Source: Imperialibacter sp. EC-SDR9 (GTDB lineage Bacteria > Bacteroidota > Bacteroidia > Cytophagales > Cyclobacteriaceae). Taken from it: 64,000 nucleotides of DNA. The notes below the pieces were generated by a model that ran no database searches, was not told the origin of the DNA, and saw only the letters and a list, made by a program, of their open reading frames with translations. Shown piece after piece: positions 1 through 8,402 of this stretch. The position numbers and the translations under genes are program-made. The DNA lies in assembly GCF_902498805.1 (NCBI RefSeq), contig NZ_LR701578.1, forward strand, positions 211,020 to 275,019, given 5' to 3'. Numbering within the stretch: position 1 is the first letter of the stretch; each line of letters opens with the position of its first letter.

Positions 1-475
1 AGAAGACCCTAAAGCTGTTTACGCACCGGCTGAAGGAAAAGTGGTAGTGATTGAAAAAACCACCGAGGACGAGTGCCTGAAAGACGAACGCATACAGATC
101 TCTATTTTTATGTCACCTTTAAACGTGCATGTTAACAGGGCACCGATAAAAGGTAAGGTCAGTTTCTTCAAGTACCATCCTGGCAAATACCTTGTTGCCT
201 GGCACCCTAAATCAAGCACAGAGAACGAAAGAACTACCGTGGTGATGGAAAATGACAAAGGAGTGAAAGTCCTCTTTCGGCAGATAGCCGGAGCAGTAGC
301 CCGCCGCATCAAGTGGTATGTGAAAGAGGGCGACCTATTGGCCCAGGGCGAGGAATTCGGCTTCATCAAATTCGGCTCCAGAGTTGACGTTTTTTTACCC
401 CTTGATGCAAAAATTGAAGTCAACATCAACGACAAAACTACTGGCGGCAAAACGGTGATTGCCAGGCTGGCCTAA
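1..475 (+). CDS. psd: phosphatidylserine decarboxylase, C-terminal part (5' end outside window)
   Basis: The reading frame is open from base 2 to the stop at 473-475, so the start lies before the window and about 157 residues are visible. The segment with PLNVHVNRAP followed by YHPGKYLVAW is typical of the short-form phosphatidylserine decarboxylase family, which makes phosphatidylethanolamine at the inner membrane. The Gly-Ser pair at bases 374-379, in the context FGSRVD, is the expected self-cleavage site; the serine becomes the pyruvoyl cofactor. The sequence ends about 30 residues after it, as in the family. An internal ATG at 41 gives an open frame but would cut through the domain, so it is not the real start. 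Confidence 0.9.
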   Translation, partial: EDPKAVYAPAEGKVVVIEKTTEDECLKDERIQISIFMSPLNVHVNRAPIKGKVSFFKYHPGKYLVAWHPKSSTENERTTVVMENDKGVKVLFRQIAGAVARRIKWYVKEGDLLAQGEEFGFIKFGSRVDVFLPLDAKIEVNINDKTTGGKTVIARLA

Positions 476-549
476 AGCATTCGCTTCCACAAAGGTGGTT
501 TAGTGAAAAGAAATTTATATCTTTTCATAAAAACCAACCCTTACATACT

Positions 550-1032
550 ATGTCATCTACTAATTATGCTGGATTTTGGCTGCGATTTGTAGCCTACATT
601 ATCGACTATATAATTGTTTATGTAGCTCAATCTTTCGTTTTACTACCAATTTTTGCAGCTTTGGGCTTTGGCTTTGCCACCACGCCCGGCTTATTTGATG
701 ACTCGATGAGCACAGAAGAGGCCGTGGGTATGATAGCTGCTTTTGCTAGCGTCATGAGCGTCACTATTTTCATCACGTTTGCTATTCAAGTGCTCTACTT
801 CTCCTTAATGGAATCGAGTAAAAGCCAAGCCACTGTTGGTAAAATTGCACTCGGCCTGAAAGTTACGGACGCTGACGGCAACAAACTCGATTTTGGAAAA
901 GCCCTGCTCCGGAACCTGGGTAAGATTGTTTCTTCAATGATCCTGGGCATCGGGTACATCATGGCGGGCTTTACTGAAAAGAAACAAGCGCTTCACGACA
1001 TGATTGCCAGCACGTTGGTAGTTAAGAAGTAA
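550..1032 (+). CDS. RDD family membrane protein
   Basis: This 160-residue protein starts with the RDD-domain signature WLRFVAYIIDYI, has about three hydrophobic helices (residues 10-40, 55-85 and 120-140), and ends with the family's VGKIALGLKV and ALHDMIAST segments. RDD proteins are small inner-membrane proteins of poorly defined role; some have been linked to ion exchange. It stands 74 bp after the phosphatidylserine decarboxylase gene and its last 11 bp overlap the convergent msrC gene. The family call is firm; the function is not known. Confidence 0.85.
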   Translation: MSSTNYAGFWLRFVAYIIDYIIVYVAQSFVLLPIFAALGFGFATTPGLFDDSMSTEEAVGMIAAFASVMSVTIFITFAIQVLYFSLMESSKSQATVGKIALGLKVTDADGNKLDFGKALLRNLGKIVSSMILGIGYIMAGFTEKKQALHDMIASTLVVKK

Positions 1033-1504
1033 TTTGAAGCATGTCAATGATTTGTTCGAGGTAGCGCTGGTCTACCTCGTCAAACTCATTGAGTTTATCG
1101 CTGTCCACATCAAGAACGCCAAGCACTTTCCCATTTCTTATTATCGGTAGCACAATCTCAGATTTAGAGTCGCTACTGCAGGCTATGTGTCCAGGAAATT
1201 GCTCGACGTCAGGCACAATAAAAGTCCTGGCCTCTTTCCATGAAGAGCCGCAAACACCTTTACCCAGGTTGATTCTGGTGCAGGCAATCGGCCCCTGGAA
1301 CGGCCCAAGCACCAGCTGGTCTTCTTTGATGATATAAAAACCAACCCAAAAAAAGCCCATCCCATACTTCAGAGCCGCCGCAATATTGGCCAGGTTAGCT
1401 GTCAGGTCAGGCTCACCAGCAATCAACGCTTCAACCTGAGGCACAAGCGATTCGTATTTATCTTGTTTAGTCGCTTCCTGCGGAATAAAAAGAGTTTCAG
1501 CCAT
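1022..1504 (-). CDS. msrC: free methionine-(R)-sulfoxide reductase (GAF domain)
   Basis: A single GAF domain fills this 160-residue protein. Three cysteines sit where the fRMsr family needs them: C75 (ACTRINLGKGVC), C85 in the same stretch, and C109 (HIACSSDSKSEIVLP). In this family they reduce free methionine-R-sulfoxide and are recycled by thioredoxin in the cytoplasm. The start codon shares one base with the ribD stop (TAATG), so the two genes are probably translated from one message. A generic signalling GAF protein is the alternative, but the three cysteines argue against it. Confidence 0.88.
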   Translation of the reverse strand: MAETLFIPQEATKQDKYESLVPQVEALIAGEPDLTANLANIAAALKYGMGFFWVGFYIIKEDQLVLGPFQGPIACTRINLGKGVCGSSWKEARTFIVPDVEQFPGHIACSSDSKSEIVLPIIRNGKVLGVLDVDSDKLNEFDEVDQRYLEQIIDMLQITS

Positions 1505-2550
1505 TAGTCTCTTGTGTAAATAATCAATGTATCGCCCAAAATATCTTCTTTACTCAAAATTGTGCCTCCACAAGCCGGAGCCTTTATGCCCGTGGTAAAT
1601 GTCATGGGCGCATAAAAAACCCTGGCCTCGTCCCAAAGGTTCATTTCTATAAACGATTCCAGCGTTTTGGCTCCTCCCTCTATAATCACCGATCGGATAT
1701 TTTTCCTATGCAAATCAGCCAGCACCTCCGATAAGTAGTGATGTGCGTCGACCTTTACAAGCTCAAGGTTAGCCTCCAGCGACTCTCGTATGGTTGTGTA
1801 GATGATCGTCGAAACTGAGCCATCTAGCACATGGTAGTTACCATCCAACTCATCGCCAGGATCCAGCACTACCCGCACAGGATTATTGCCTGGCCAATCC
1901 CTTGCGGTCAGCTGAGGGTTGTCATATGCCACAGTATTGCTCCCCACCAAAATGGCATCTTCCTCCGTGCGCCATTTATGCACCAGCTTTCTCGAATAGG
2001 CATTGCTGATCCATTTTGAGTCGTGGTTTTCCCGGGCAACAAAGCCGTCCATAGTTTGAGCCCATTTCAGGATGATGTAGGGCCTGTGATCCTTCATGGC
2101 CGTTAAAAACCGCCGGTTCAGCCACGTAGTCTCCTCAGCCAGCAATCCCACTTGCACTTCGATACCAGCCTGTTTCAGTCTGGTGATGCCCTGCCCAGCC
2201 ACCTGTGGATTGGGGTCTACAACCGCCACCATCACCTTTGTCACTTTTTTTTCTATTAAAAGATCAGCACAGGGTGGTGTTTTACCAAAATGGGAGCAAG
2301 GCTCAAGTGTGACATACACAGTAGCGCCTTTAAGCTGCTCAGGGTCTTTTACCGCATTCACAGCGTTTACTTCGGCATGCCCCTCTCCATATTTGCGGTG
2401 CCAGCCTTCCCCAATGACCAGGCCGTCTTTCACTATCACGCAGCCAACCAGTGGATTAGGGCTTACACTGCCCAAACCCATCTGCGCCAGTTCAATAGCC
2501 CGCCGCATGAATACCTGGTGTTGTTCCAAATCAATTGCCATTTGCCTCAT
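1504..2550 (-). CDS. ribD: bifunctional riboflavin biosynthesis deaminase/reductase RibD
   Basis: RibD carries out the second and third steps of riboflavin synthesis: deamination of the pyrimidine intermediate, then NADPH-dependent reduction of its ribose. The N-terminal deaminase domain (residues about 10-150) has the zinc motif H58-A-E60 and the two cysteines C85 and C94 in PCSHFGKTPPC. The C-terminal reductase domain (about 155-348) has LKWAQTMDG, VGSNTV and IEGGAKT. Length is normal at 348 residues. A second in-frame ATG lies three codons in (2541). The gene is divergent from prmC with 38 bp between starts, and is followed directly by msrC. Confidence 0.95.
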   Translation of the reverse strand: MRQMAIDLEQHQVFMRRAIELAQMGLGSVSPNPLVGCVIVKDGLVIGEGWHRKYGEGHAEVNAVNAVKDPEQLKGATVYVTLEPCSHFGKTPPCADLLIEKKVTKVMVAVVDPNPQVAGQGITRLKQAGIEVQVGLLAEETTWLNRRFLTAMKDHRPYIILKWAQTMDGFVARENHDSKWISNAYSRKLVHKWRTEEDAILVGSNTVAYDNPQLTARDWPGNNPVRVVLDPGDELDGNYHVLDGSVSTIIYTTIRESLEANLELVKVDAHHYLSEVLADLHRKNIRSVIIEGGAKTLESFIEMNLWDEARVFYAPMTFTTGIKAPACGGTILSKEDILGDTLIIYTRD

Positions 2551-2588
2551 AAATTTGATATAAATTGTGAGACAAAAAAATTATTGCT

Positions 2589-3455
2589 TTGCCTATCCCT
2601 TCTATTACTTCTGCAGACAAACTATTCACCGAGGTGGCCAATCAACTGATACCCTTATATGAGGTCAATGAAGCGCAAAGTATCACCGACTACCTGCTGG
2701 AAGGAGCTTTAGGAATAACTGGTAAAGAAAGGCTGGCTAAAAAACCACTGGAGGTGTCGGACTTCGATCTCGACGTGCTTGAAGAAGCAGTTAAAAGGCT
2801 CAAAAATCAAGAGCCGGTGCAACATGTGGTGGGCTACGGGTGGTTTTATGGCAGAAAATTTCAGGTGAACAAAAACGTGCTAATTCCACGCCCCGAGACA
2901 GAGGAACTGGTGCACTGGATTGCCAATTCTCACAAGAGCGGCAGTGATTTGAATCTACTCGACATAGGCAGCGGCAGTGGGTGCATTCCAATCACAATCA
3001 GCTTGGAAGCGCCAGGCCTCCAATGCGAAGGATGGGATATTTCGGAGGTCGCTTTAGAAATCGCCAGGGAGAATGCTATTAAGCTAGAAGCCAACGTGCT
3101 TTTTAAACGAGCCAATATCCTTGAAGCAACGATTGATGATGAAACTTTCGACGTCATCGTTAGCAACCCCCCTTACGTGAGGGATTCAGAAAAGCCTTTA
3201 ATGAGCAAAAACGTGTTGGCATTTGATCCCAGCCTGGCCCTGTTTGTCGGCGACAATGATCCGCTTATTTTTTACAAAAGAATTGCAACGCTGGCCAAAA
3301 CAGGCTTGAAACAGGAAGGCTGGCTCTACTTCGAGATCAACGAAGCCTTTGGCCCGGAAATGAAAGATTTGCTCGATTCATTGGGTTACTCCCAAATCGA
3401 ACTGCGGCAGGACATCAATGGCAAAGACAGGATGGTCAGAGGACGGGTCGGCTAA
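2589..3455 (+). CDS. prmC: peptide chain release factor N5-glutamine methyltransferase PrmC
   Basis: PrmC methylates the GGQ glutamine of release factors using S-adenosylmethionine. The SAM-binding loop LLDIGSGSGCIPI and the catalytic NPPY motif (VIVSNPPYV) are both present, after an N-terminal helical domain that recognises the release factor. The start is a TTG at 2589: an in-frame stop lies at 2568-2570 and no ATG occurs early enough. The stop overlaps the stop of the convergent gene at 3452 by 4 bp. The length of 288 residues is usual. Confidence 0.93.
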   Translation: MPIPSITSADKLFTEVANQLIPLYEVNEAQSITDYLLEGALGITGKERLAKKPLEVSDFDLDVLEEAVKRLKNQEPVQHVVGYGWFYGRKFQVNKNVLIPRPETEELVHWIANSHKSGSDLNLLDIGSGSGCIPITISLEAPGLQCEGWDISEVALEIARENAIKLEANVLFKRANILEATIDDETFDVIVSNPPYVRDSEKPLMSKNVLAFDPSLALFVGDNDPLIFYKRIATLAKTGLKQEGWLYFEINEAFGPEMKDLLDSLGYSQIELRQDINGKDRMVRGRVG

Positions 3456-4075
3456 AGTTGTTCTTCGAGAAGAAAGGGCTGCCCGGATTGAATAGAAACC
3501 AAGCTATCCTTCCCAATGGAAAGAGTCGCCTTGTCCAAAAGTTGCTTGGGTGGCTTTGCCGTAAACCCGCTCCACATAAACTCCTGTGGCTCATCCAGCG
3601 ACTTTATGCTGAGCTTGGTGCCTGCTGGCAGCCATTTGCTGTATTTACCTTGTCGGATCCAAAGCCAACGGCTCCCCTCGCTATAGAATACAATGTCCAT
3701 ATTGGCGAAAAAGAGTGCAAACTCCGAAAGGGATAAGTCGAAAGGAGAGGCAAAAATATTGACCGCCTTGTATTTGTTTGCCAGAAGGTAATGAAGGGCA
3801 GCAATAACAGCAGGCTGTTCACTTGTTCGTTCCAAAATGGTCAAGGGAGCGAAAGCCTCCCAGATGGCAGCATGTTCCATTTTCTCTTCATGGGTCGCCA
3901 CCACTACATCGGGCTTAATTCCCAGGGTGGTTAACACCTCCACCTCCCCGGCAGGTACCACTATCGTCGGGCTCCACTCCAGCAGGCTTGCCAGCGTTTC
4001 GTTGCGAAGCCATGTGGCATTCAACACCAGCAAAGCTGGTTCCTGCTCATCTCGTACAATATGGTGTGAAGACAT
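3452..4075 (-). CDS. thiamine pyrophosphokinase-like protein lacking catalytic residues
   Basis: The 207-residue protein follows the two-domain plan of thiamine pyrophosphokinase: an alpha/beta nucleotide domain (about 1-130) and a beta-rich thiamine-binding domain (about 131-205, with SGFTAKPPKQLL and SIQSGQPFLL). From what I know of the family, the catalytic domain should carry Asp-rich motifs of the type CDGAA, GDxDS, NDxTK and DHTLGN. At the equivalent places this protein has PAGEV (41-45), ATHEE (60-64), TSEQPA (84-89) and SLSEFA (115-120), so the metal- and substrate-binding aspartates appear lost. It is the third gene after a TPP riboswitch, so a thiamine-related role is likely, perhaps as a binding or regulatory protein. 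The catalytic loss is inferred by eye, not from a computed alignment. Confidence 0.65.
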   Translation of the reverse strand: MSSHHIVRDEQEPALLVLNATWLRNETLASLLEWSPTIVVPAGEVEVLTTLGIKPDVVVATHEEKMEHAAIWEAFAPLTILERTSEQPAVIAALHYLLANKYKAVNIFASPFDLSLSEFALFFANMDIVFYSEGSRWLWIRQGKYSKWLPAGTKLSIKSLDEPQEFMWSGFTAKPPKQLLDKATLSIGKDSLVSIQSGQPFLLEEQL

Positions 4076-4105
4076 TGACAGTGATTTACCCCAGCACGAA
4101 GATGA

Positions 4106-5173
4106 CTATTTCCTCCAGGTTTTCATAAGCCTTTCATTCACCTGTCTTATTTCCTGCCATGTCCATATTTTCTTTCGCTCTGTTGACTGGTAGGCCTTGT
4201 GGTAAAAAGAAACGATAGTGTCTTCCAGCAACTCCGGAGCAATAGACGATGAGTAGAACCGTCTGTTAAAAGGGTGATCAAAACGTATTTCCTTGTCATT
4301 AATAGAAGGGCCAAGGCGAAGAATAGGCCCGGTGTCTGTTACGTCGGCACCTGTCCACTTTTCGCCGGAAATTTCCAGCCCATTTAGCTTATCCATAAGC
4401 AGCTGAAAGTTAATCCTCGGGTAAGGCTTTCGGCCGAAGGCGTCTACCCAGGTAGTGTATTTGTATTCCAACTCATATTGGCTTTCCGGGTAAATGGTCA
4501 GCACCATGTCTGCCGTCGCCGACTTTCCAAAAAGAGCATAATAATGAAGTGGCTTTGGAGCACGAACCACCAACAGCCTTATGTCTTCATAGAACTTCAA
4601 ACTACCCTGGTTGGCCAATAGCGATAAGTGCTGTCTGACCATCTCATATTCCTCTTCCCAATCTTCCCGAAATGCCTCCGGGTCAATCAATACCTCTTCA
4701 AACGCTGACAAAAAGAAGATGTACTTTTCAACACATGCCTCCTCTTCCAGATAAGCTTTTCCGAAAGGGGCATAAAACTTTCTCTTTTCTACGCTATTCA
4801 GCCATACCACAAGTTTCAGCGCCTGATCAGCAAGCTCCGCATTTTCGGGCAACTCCCTGAAGTCGCCTAGTAAAGCCATTGCCTTTAACAACTGCTGGTG
4901 CATTAGCGCCAGTTTCGGGTTCAGCAGCGACCAAATGCCAATAAACCCATCGACATCAAAGTGGTTATTGGTGACAAACCTCGCTTCAACTGGAACGGCG
5001 CCTTTTACCACAGCATTGATAGCAATGGCAGCACTGGTGTCCTCGGCCAGTTCAGCAGGAGGGCCTGCTCCCCTCCAGTGGCTCAAATTGAGCCTCCCCG
5101 GAAGGAAGCAGTCTACTCCAATCACCTGATGGTGATCAAGTTTTTTGGCTTCAGCAAACGGAATGAATTCCAT
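4106..5173 (-). CDS. DUF6687-like protein of thiamine operon, function unknown
   Basis: This is a soluble 355-residue protein with no signal peptide or membrane segment. The N-terminus has IGVDCFLPGRLNLSHW (18-33) and then HFDVDGFIGIW (71-81), whose His/Asp cluster could bind a metal; the family name DUF6687 is recalled, not searched. The ATG shares a base with the stop of the TonB-dependent receptor (TAATG), so the two are probably translationally coupled, and the kinase-like gene follows after 30 bp. Control by the upstream TPP riboswitch suggests a part in thiamine uptake or conversion. I cannot name a reaction. Confidence 0.6.
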   Translation of the reverse strand: MEFIPFAEAKKLDHHQVIGVDCFLPGRLNLSHWRGAGPPAELAEDTSAAIAINAVVKGAVPVEARFVTNNHFDVDGFIGIWSLLNPKLALMHQQLLKAMALLGDFRELPENAELADQALKLVVWLNSVEKRKFYAPFGKAYLEEEACVEKYIFFLSAFEEVLIDPEAFREDWEEEYEMVRQHLSLLANQGSLKFYEDIRLLVVRAPKPLHYYALFGKSATADMVLTIYPESQYELEYKYTTWVDAFGRKPYPRINFQLLMDKLNGLEISGEKWTGADVTDTGPILRLGPSINDKEIRFDHPFNRRFYSSSIAPELLEDTIVSFYHKAYQSTERKKIWTWQEIRQVNERLMKTWRK

Positions 5174-7644
5174 TAAAACCTCACAGATAAAGCTGCCAGA
5201 AAGTTCCTCGTTGCCTGAGGATAATAGTAGTTCTCCCGCACCTCATAAGCGCCCCCGAAATATCCGAAGGTATATCCATTAGAGGAGTATAGTGTGCTGA
5301 AAACATTGTTCACCAACAAGCTGAGGCCTATTCTTTCTACCCATGCTGGTTTCCAGTCATAGGTAAACCGGAGATCATTGACAAAGTAGGGATCGATAGA
5401 GCGGGATTCCATCTGCGTGTTGTCCATGAATTGACGGCCAACATACTTGGTAAGCAGCCCTGCTTCAAACGCCGGAATCGGCCGGTAGAAAAGCTGAGAC
5501 CCCGCAACGACATTAGGAGAGAAAGAGATGTCGGTGTCTTTATAAACATTTCTGATCTCGTTGTATTCGTCAAAGTTGGTGCCGTAGTCGTAAAGCACTT
5601 CAGTGAACTCTTTGATTTTGTTTCTGCTCAGCGTCAGGTTGGCGTTCCAGGTGAGCTGGTTGTTTAACTGCACGGAGCCCTGTAGTTCGAGCCCAGCCCG
5701 GTAGCTGTCGGCTACATTGGTGCGGACGGACGAGCCTACGTCGTTAACCTCGCCAGTCAATACCAACTGATCTTGGTAGTCCATCAGATAGAGGTTGGCA
5801 CCAGCCGAGTAGCGCTCACCGGCCGTTTTGTATCCAGCTTCCCAGTTGCCCAGCATTTCAGGCGACGGCACGTTTCCGCCAGGAGCATCGATGAAGTCGC
5901 TTCGAATAGGCTCTCTGTGCGCCACACTGTAGGAGGCGTAAAGCTGGGAAGTCTCTTCAAGCGCATAAGTAAGACCCGCCTTTGGATTAAAAAAGAAAAA
6001 ATTCTCGTCCACATCAATAGCGGCCTGGTCGCTGTCAACCCCTTCGGTAGTGTAGCCAATCGTGCGGATTTGCAGATCGCCGTAGGCATTCAGCCTGTCG
6101 GTAAGTTGATAGTTGGCTTTCAGGTAGCTATTGAAGTCCTTCTTCAGCGCATTGCTTTCGTAATACCTGTCTCTGATTTCGGAATTGCTTGCATACCTGG
6201 CCCAAATGATCTCGCCAAAGTGATCTCCATCATACACGTTGAGGCCTCCGCCCAACGTTGTCTGCCACTTCTGGCCACTGTAGTTGATGCTATAGGTAAA
6301 CCCGTAGAAGTCGTTGTCAAGCCAGCGACGGCGAATCAAATCTGTGGTCTCAATAGTAGTATTTTCTATTACGATCGGGTCAAGTCCATAGTCGGAAAAA
6401 TCGTCACCTTCCCGGTACTGTTCATAATAGCCACGGCCATAGGTGTAATGCAATGCACCATTCACCGACCACTCTTTACTAAGCTGATGCGTCAGGTGCA
6501 GTTGGTAGTGGTCTTGCTGGTAGTTATCAACCTCATTGTCGTACTGATAGTAGTTGAAAGTGCGGCCTGAGTTCAGCAAGTTGTCTGCCTGAGCCTGCGA
6601 ATACCCGTTGTTGGCGATCACCTCCTGCATACCCTCCTCGTCGTTGTTGAGTCTCGCTTCGGGTGTACCCCACCACGACTGATAGGTAACTTCTTTGCCT
6701 CCAAACACAAGCGCTTTCACAATGGTTTTCTTGCCGTAATAGCCTCCGGAAAGGAAATAAGATTGTAAATCTGACGACGCCCTGTCGATATAACCGTCGG
6801 AAGCAATTTTTGACAGCCTGCCTTCAAACGACCAGTGGTCCTTGATGAGACCGGTGTTGTACACAATGTTGTGTTTTCTTGTGCCGTAGGAGCCAAAAGA
6901 GTTATTGATCTCACCAAAACCTTCGGTGGAGGGCATGGAAGTTTGGAGGTTGATGGTGGCGCCAAACGCCCCTGCTCCATTGGTCGAAGCACCCACGCCC
7001 CGCTGGATCTGAATATTGTTGGTAGACGAGGCCAGATCGGGTGTATTGACCCAGAAAGTGCCGTGCGACTCTGAATCATTGAGCGGAACCCCATTAATGG
7101 TCACATTAATCCGGGTAGCGTCGCTTCCCCTGATCCGGATGCCGGTGTAACCAACTCCAGCCCCTGCATCGGAAGTAGTCACCACCGATGGCGACCAGTT
7201 AACCAGCATCGGCATGTCCTGGCCGAGGTTTTGCGCCTTTATTTCCTTGTTGGAAATAGTGGAAAATGTCATCGGTGTTTTCTCATTGGCCCGTGTTGAG
7301 GACACAATGATGCCTTCATCGAGCAGCAAGTCTTTGGAAAGGCCAAAGTTCATGACTTCCTCTGTACCAAGTGAAATTGCTTTCTCGACCGTTTCATACC
7401 CTACAAATGACACTTTGATAGTTGCCTGCCCTGTAGGCAGTCCTGTCAGGTAGTAATTACCCAAATTATTGGTGGAAACTCCTTTTCCACTCCCTACAAT
7501 GACCACATTAGCCCCCGGTAGGGCCTCATTCGTTTCTGCGTCAGTCACTTTGCCTGAAAGCGACTGGGCATCGGCATTCGCTCCGGCGAACACACCCGTC
7601 AGTGCCAGCCATAAGCTGACGCCTAACATTTTTTTGTTAAACAT
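5173..7644 (-). CDS. TonB-dependent receptor, probable thiamine/thiamine-derivative uptake
   Basis: This 823-residue outer-membrane receptor has a signal peptide (residues 1-26, ending near ANADAQ), a carboxypeptidase-like regulatory beta domain (about 28-115, GKVTDAETNEALPGANV), a plug domain (about 120-235, IRIRGSDATRINVTINGVPLND) and a long beta-barrel ending in a terminal Phe (LSVRF). Such receptors use TonB energy to bring scarce compounds into the periplasm. A TPP riboswitch stands about 70 nt upstream of its ATG, which points to thiamine or a thiamine phosphate as substrate; the receptor sequence alone would not tell. It heads an operon with the DUF6687-like and kinase-like genes. Confidence 0.9.
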   Translation of the reverse strand: MFNKKMLGVSLWLALTGVFAGANADAQSLSGKVTDAETNEALPGANVVIVGSGKGVSTNNLGNYYLTGLPTGQATIKVSFVGYETVEKAISLGTEEVMNFGLSKDLLLDEGIIVSSTRANEKTPMTFSTISNKEIKAQNLGQDMPMLVNWSPSVVTTSDAGAGVGYTGIRIRGSDATRINVTINGVPLNDSESHGTFWVNTPDLASSTNNIQIQRGVGASTNGAGAFGATINLQTSMPSTEGFGEINNSFGSYGTRKHNIVYNTGLIKDHWSFEGRLSKIASDGYIDRASSDLQSYFLSGGYYGKKTIVKALVFGGKEVTYQSWWGTPEARLNNDEEGMQEVIANNGYSQAQADNLLNSGRTFNYYQYDNEVDNYQQDHYQLHLTHQLSKEWSVNGALHYTYGRGYYEQYREGDDFSDYGLDPIVIENTTIETTDLIRRRWLDNDFYGFTYSINYSGQKWQTTLGGGLNVYDGDHFGEIIWARYASNSEIRDRYYESNALKKDFNSYLKANYQLTDRLNAYGDLQIRTIGYTTEGVDSDQAAIDVDENFFFFNPKAGLTYALEETSQLYASYSVAHREPIRSDFIDAPGGNVPSPEMLGNWEAGYKTAGERYSAGANLYLMDYQDQLVLTGEVNDVGSSVRTNVADSYRAGLELQGSVQLNNQLTWNANLTLSRNKIKEFTEVLYDYGTNFDEYNEIRNVYKDTDISFSPNVVAGSQLFYRPIPAFEAGLLTKYVGRQFMDNTQMESRSIDPYFVNDLRFTYDWKPAWVERIGLSLLVNNVFSTLYSSNGYTFGYFGGAYEVRENYYYPQATRNFLAALSVRF

Positions 7645-7714
7645 GTACTTTAAATTTTGCGGTTAAACATCAGTGGCATCAAGGGGTTTCTGCCACCTTA
7701 ACGTTTCACCTCCT

Positions 7715-7808
7715 TTCCCTTGCGCCGGCATTACCCGGATCAGGTTCAAAGGGTATAATCTCAGCCCGAACTTATTCCGCCTACTGGCAGATAGGGCACC
7801 CCTGGTAA
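7715..7808 (-). ncRNA. TPP riboswitch (THI element)
   Basis: Read on the minus strand the region has the conserved THI-box blocks in order: CAGGGGTGCCC near 7805-7795, GGCTGAGA with ACCCTTTGAACC near 7765-7745, and CTGATCCGGGTAATGCCGGCG ending near 7721. These are the pyrimidine- and pyrophosphate-binding cores of the thiamine pyrophosphate riboswitch. It lies in the leader of the TonB-dependent receptor. Between aptamer and start codon is a hairpin GGTGGCA (7697-7691)/TGCCACT (7678-7672) with no U-run, so control may act on translation rather than by intrinsic termination. Confidence 0.94.
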
Positions 7809-7818
7809 AATTACGCTG

Positions 7819-7851
7819 CTAAGGTAAGGAAGAATTTAGATAGGAATCAAA
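7819..7851 (-). promoter_or_regulatory. possible promoter of the TPP-riboswitch operon
   Basis: On the minus strand TTTG (7851-7848) is followed after 21 nt by TACCTTAG (7826-7819), close to the Bacteroidota -33/-7 pattern TTTG/TAnnTTTG with one mismatch in the -7 box. It ends about 10 nt before the riboswitch aptamer, where a transcription start would be expected. Confidence 0.4.
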
Positions 7852-7886
7852 TCGATGGAGCCGACAGCTGTGAATTGAAGCCTATT

Positions 7887-8402
7887 TCAAACAGTCAATG
7901 AGGTGACTTTCGCAATCGCCAACTGGAGCCTTTCTGCCTCATTGCCACTGACTAACGTATAAGGGAGACCTTCCTTCTCGAGGTAGGTTCGGTAAACGTC
8001 AAAAAAATACTTTCGCATATGCGGATGTTCCCTCTGGGGATCTTCTTCCCAGGGCATGTCAATGTCGGTCAGCAGAAAAAAATCGTATTGCATTTGATCA
8101 ACCTGCTCTGCAATCCAGGGGTCACATCGGCCATAGCTATGTTCGCTCCACACCTTAACGACGATAAGTGTGGTGTCGCAAAACAAAAAGTTGTTGGCGC
8201 CTCGAAATAATTGCTCCTCTTTCGCTTTCTGACCTTTTGCAATGGTCAACAAATCACTTTCCTCGTACGGTCGATTAATGTCGATAAGGTATTGCCTGGC
8301 AAACTCGGGTACCCACTGTGTTTGAAAATGGGCTGCCAGCTGCTGGCTCAAAGTTGACTTGCCAGTCGATTCGGGGCCGATGATGGCGATCCTTTTGGTC
8401 AT
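7887..8402 (-). CDS. NadR-type nucleoside kinase (P-loop)
   Basis: The 171-residue protein matches the ribosylnicotinamide-kinase domain of NadR: P-loop GPESTGKS (9-16), then the family's WVPEFARQYL, and the Walker-B-like FCDTT with a later LLTDIDMPW. NadR kinases phosphorylate nicotinamide riboside. The gene overlaps the upstream PnuC-family transporter by the 4 bp ATGA, so import and phosphorylation look coupled, which traps the vitamin in the cell. Because the next operon is under TPP control, and its kinase-like protein seems inactive, thiamine is a possible alternative substrate. There is no adenylyltransferase domain, unlike full NadR. Confidence 0.75.
   Translation of the reverse strand: MTKRIAIIGPESTGKSTLSQQLAAHFQTQWVPEFARQYLIDINRPYEESDLLTIAKGQKAKEEQLFRGANNFLFCDTTLIVVKVWSEHSYGRCDPWIAEQVDQMQYDFFLLTDIDMPWEEDPQREHPHMRKYFFDVYRTYLEKEGLPYTLVSGNEAERLQLAIAKVTSLTV

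Noticed and set aside
2096..2563. A 155-codon plus-strand frame over ribD
   Set aside because: It overlaps conserved deaminase motifs on the other strand and has no recognisable protein features.
5773..6570. A 265-codon open frame on the plus strand across the TonB-dependent receptor
   Set aside because: It lies wholly inside the receptor gene, and its protein has no domain and a biased composition typical of an antisense shadow.
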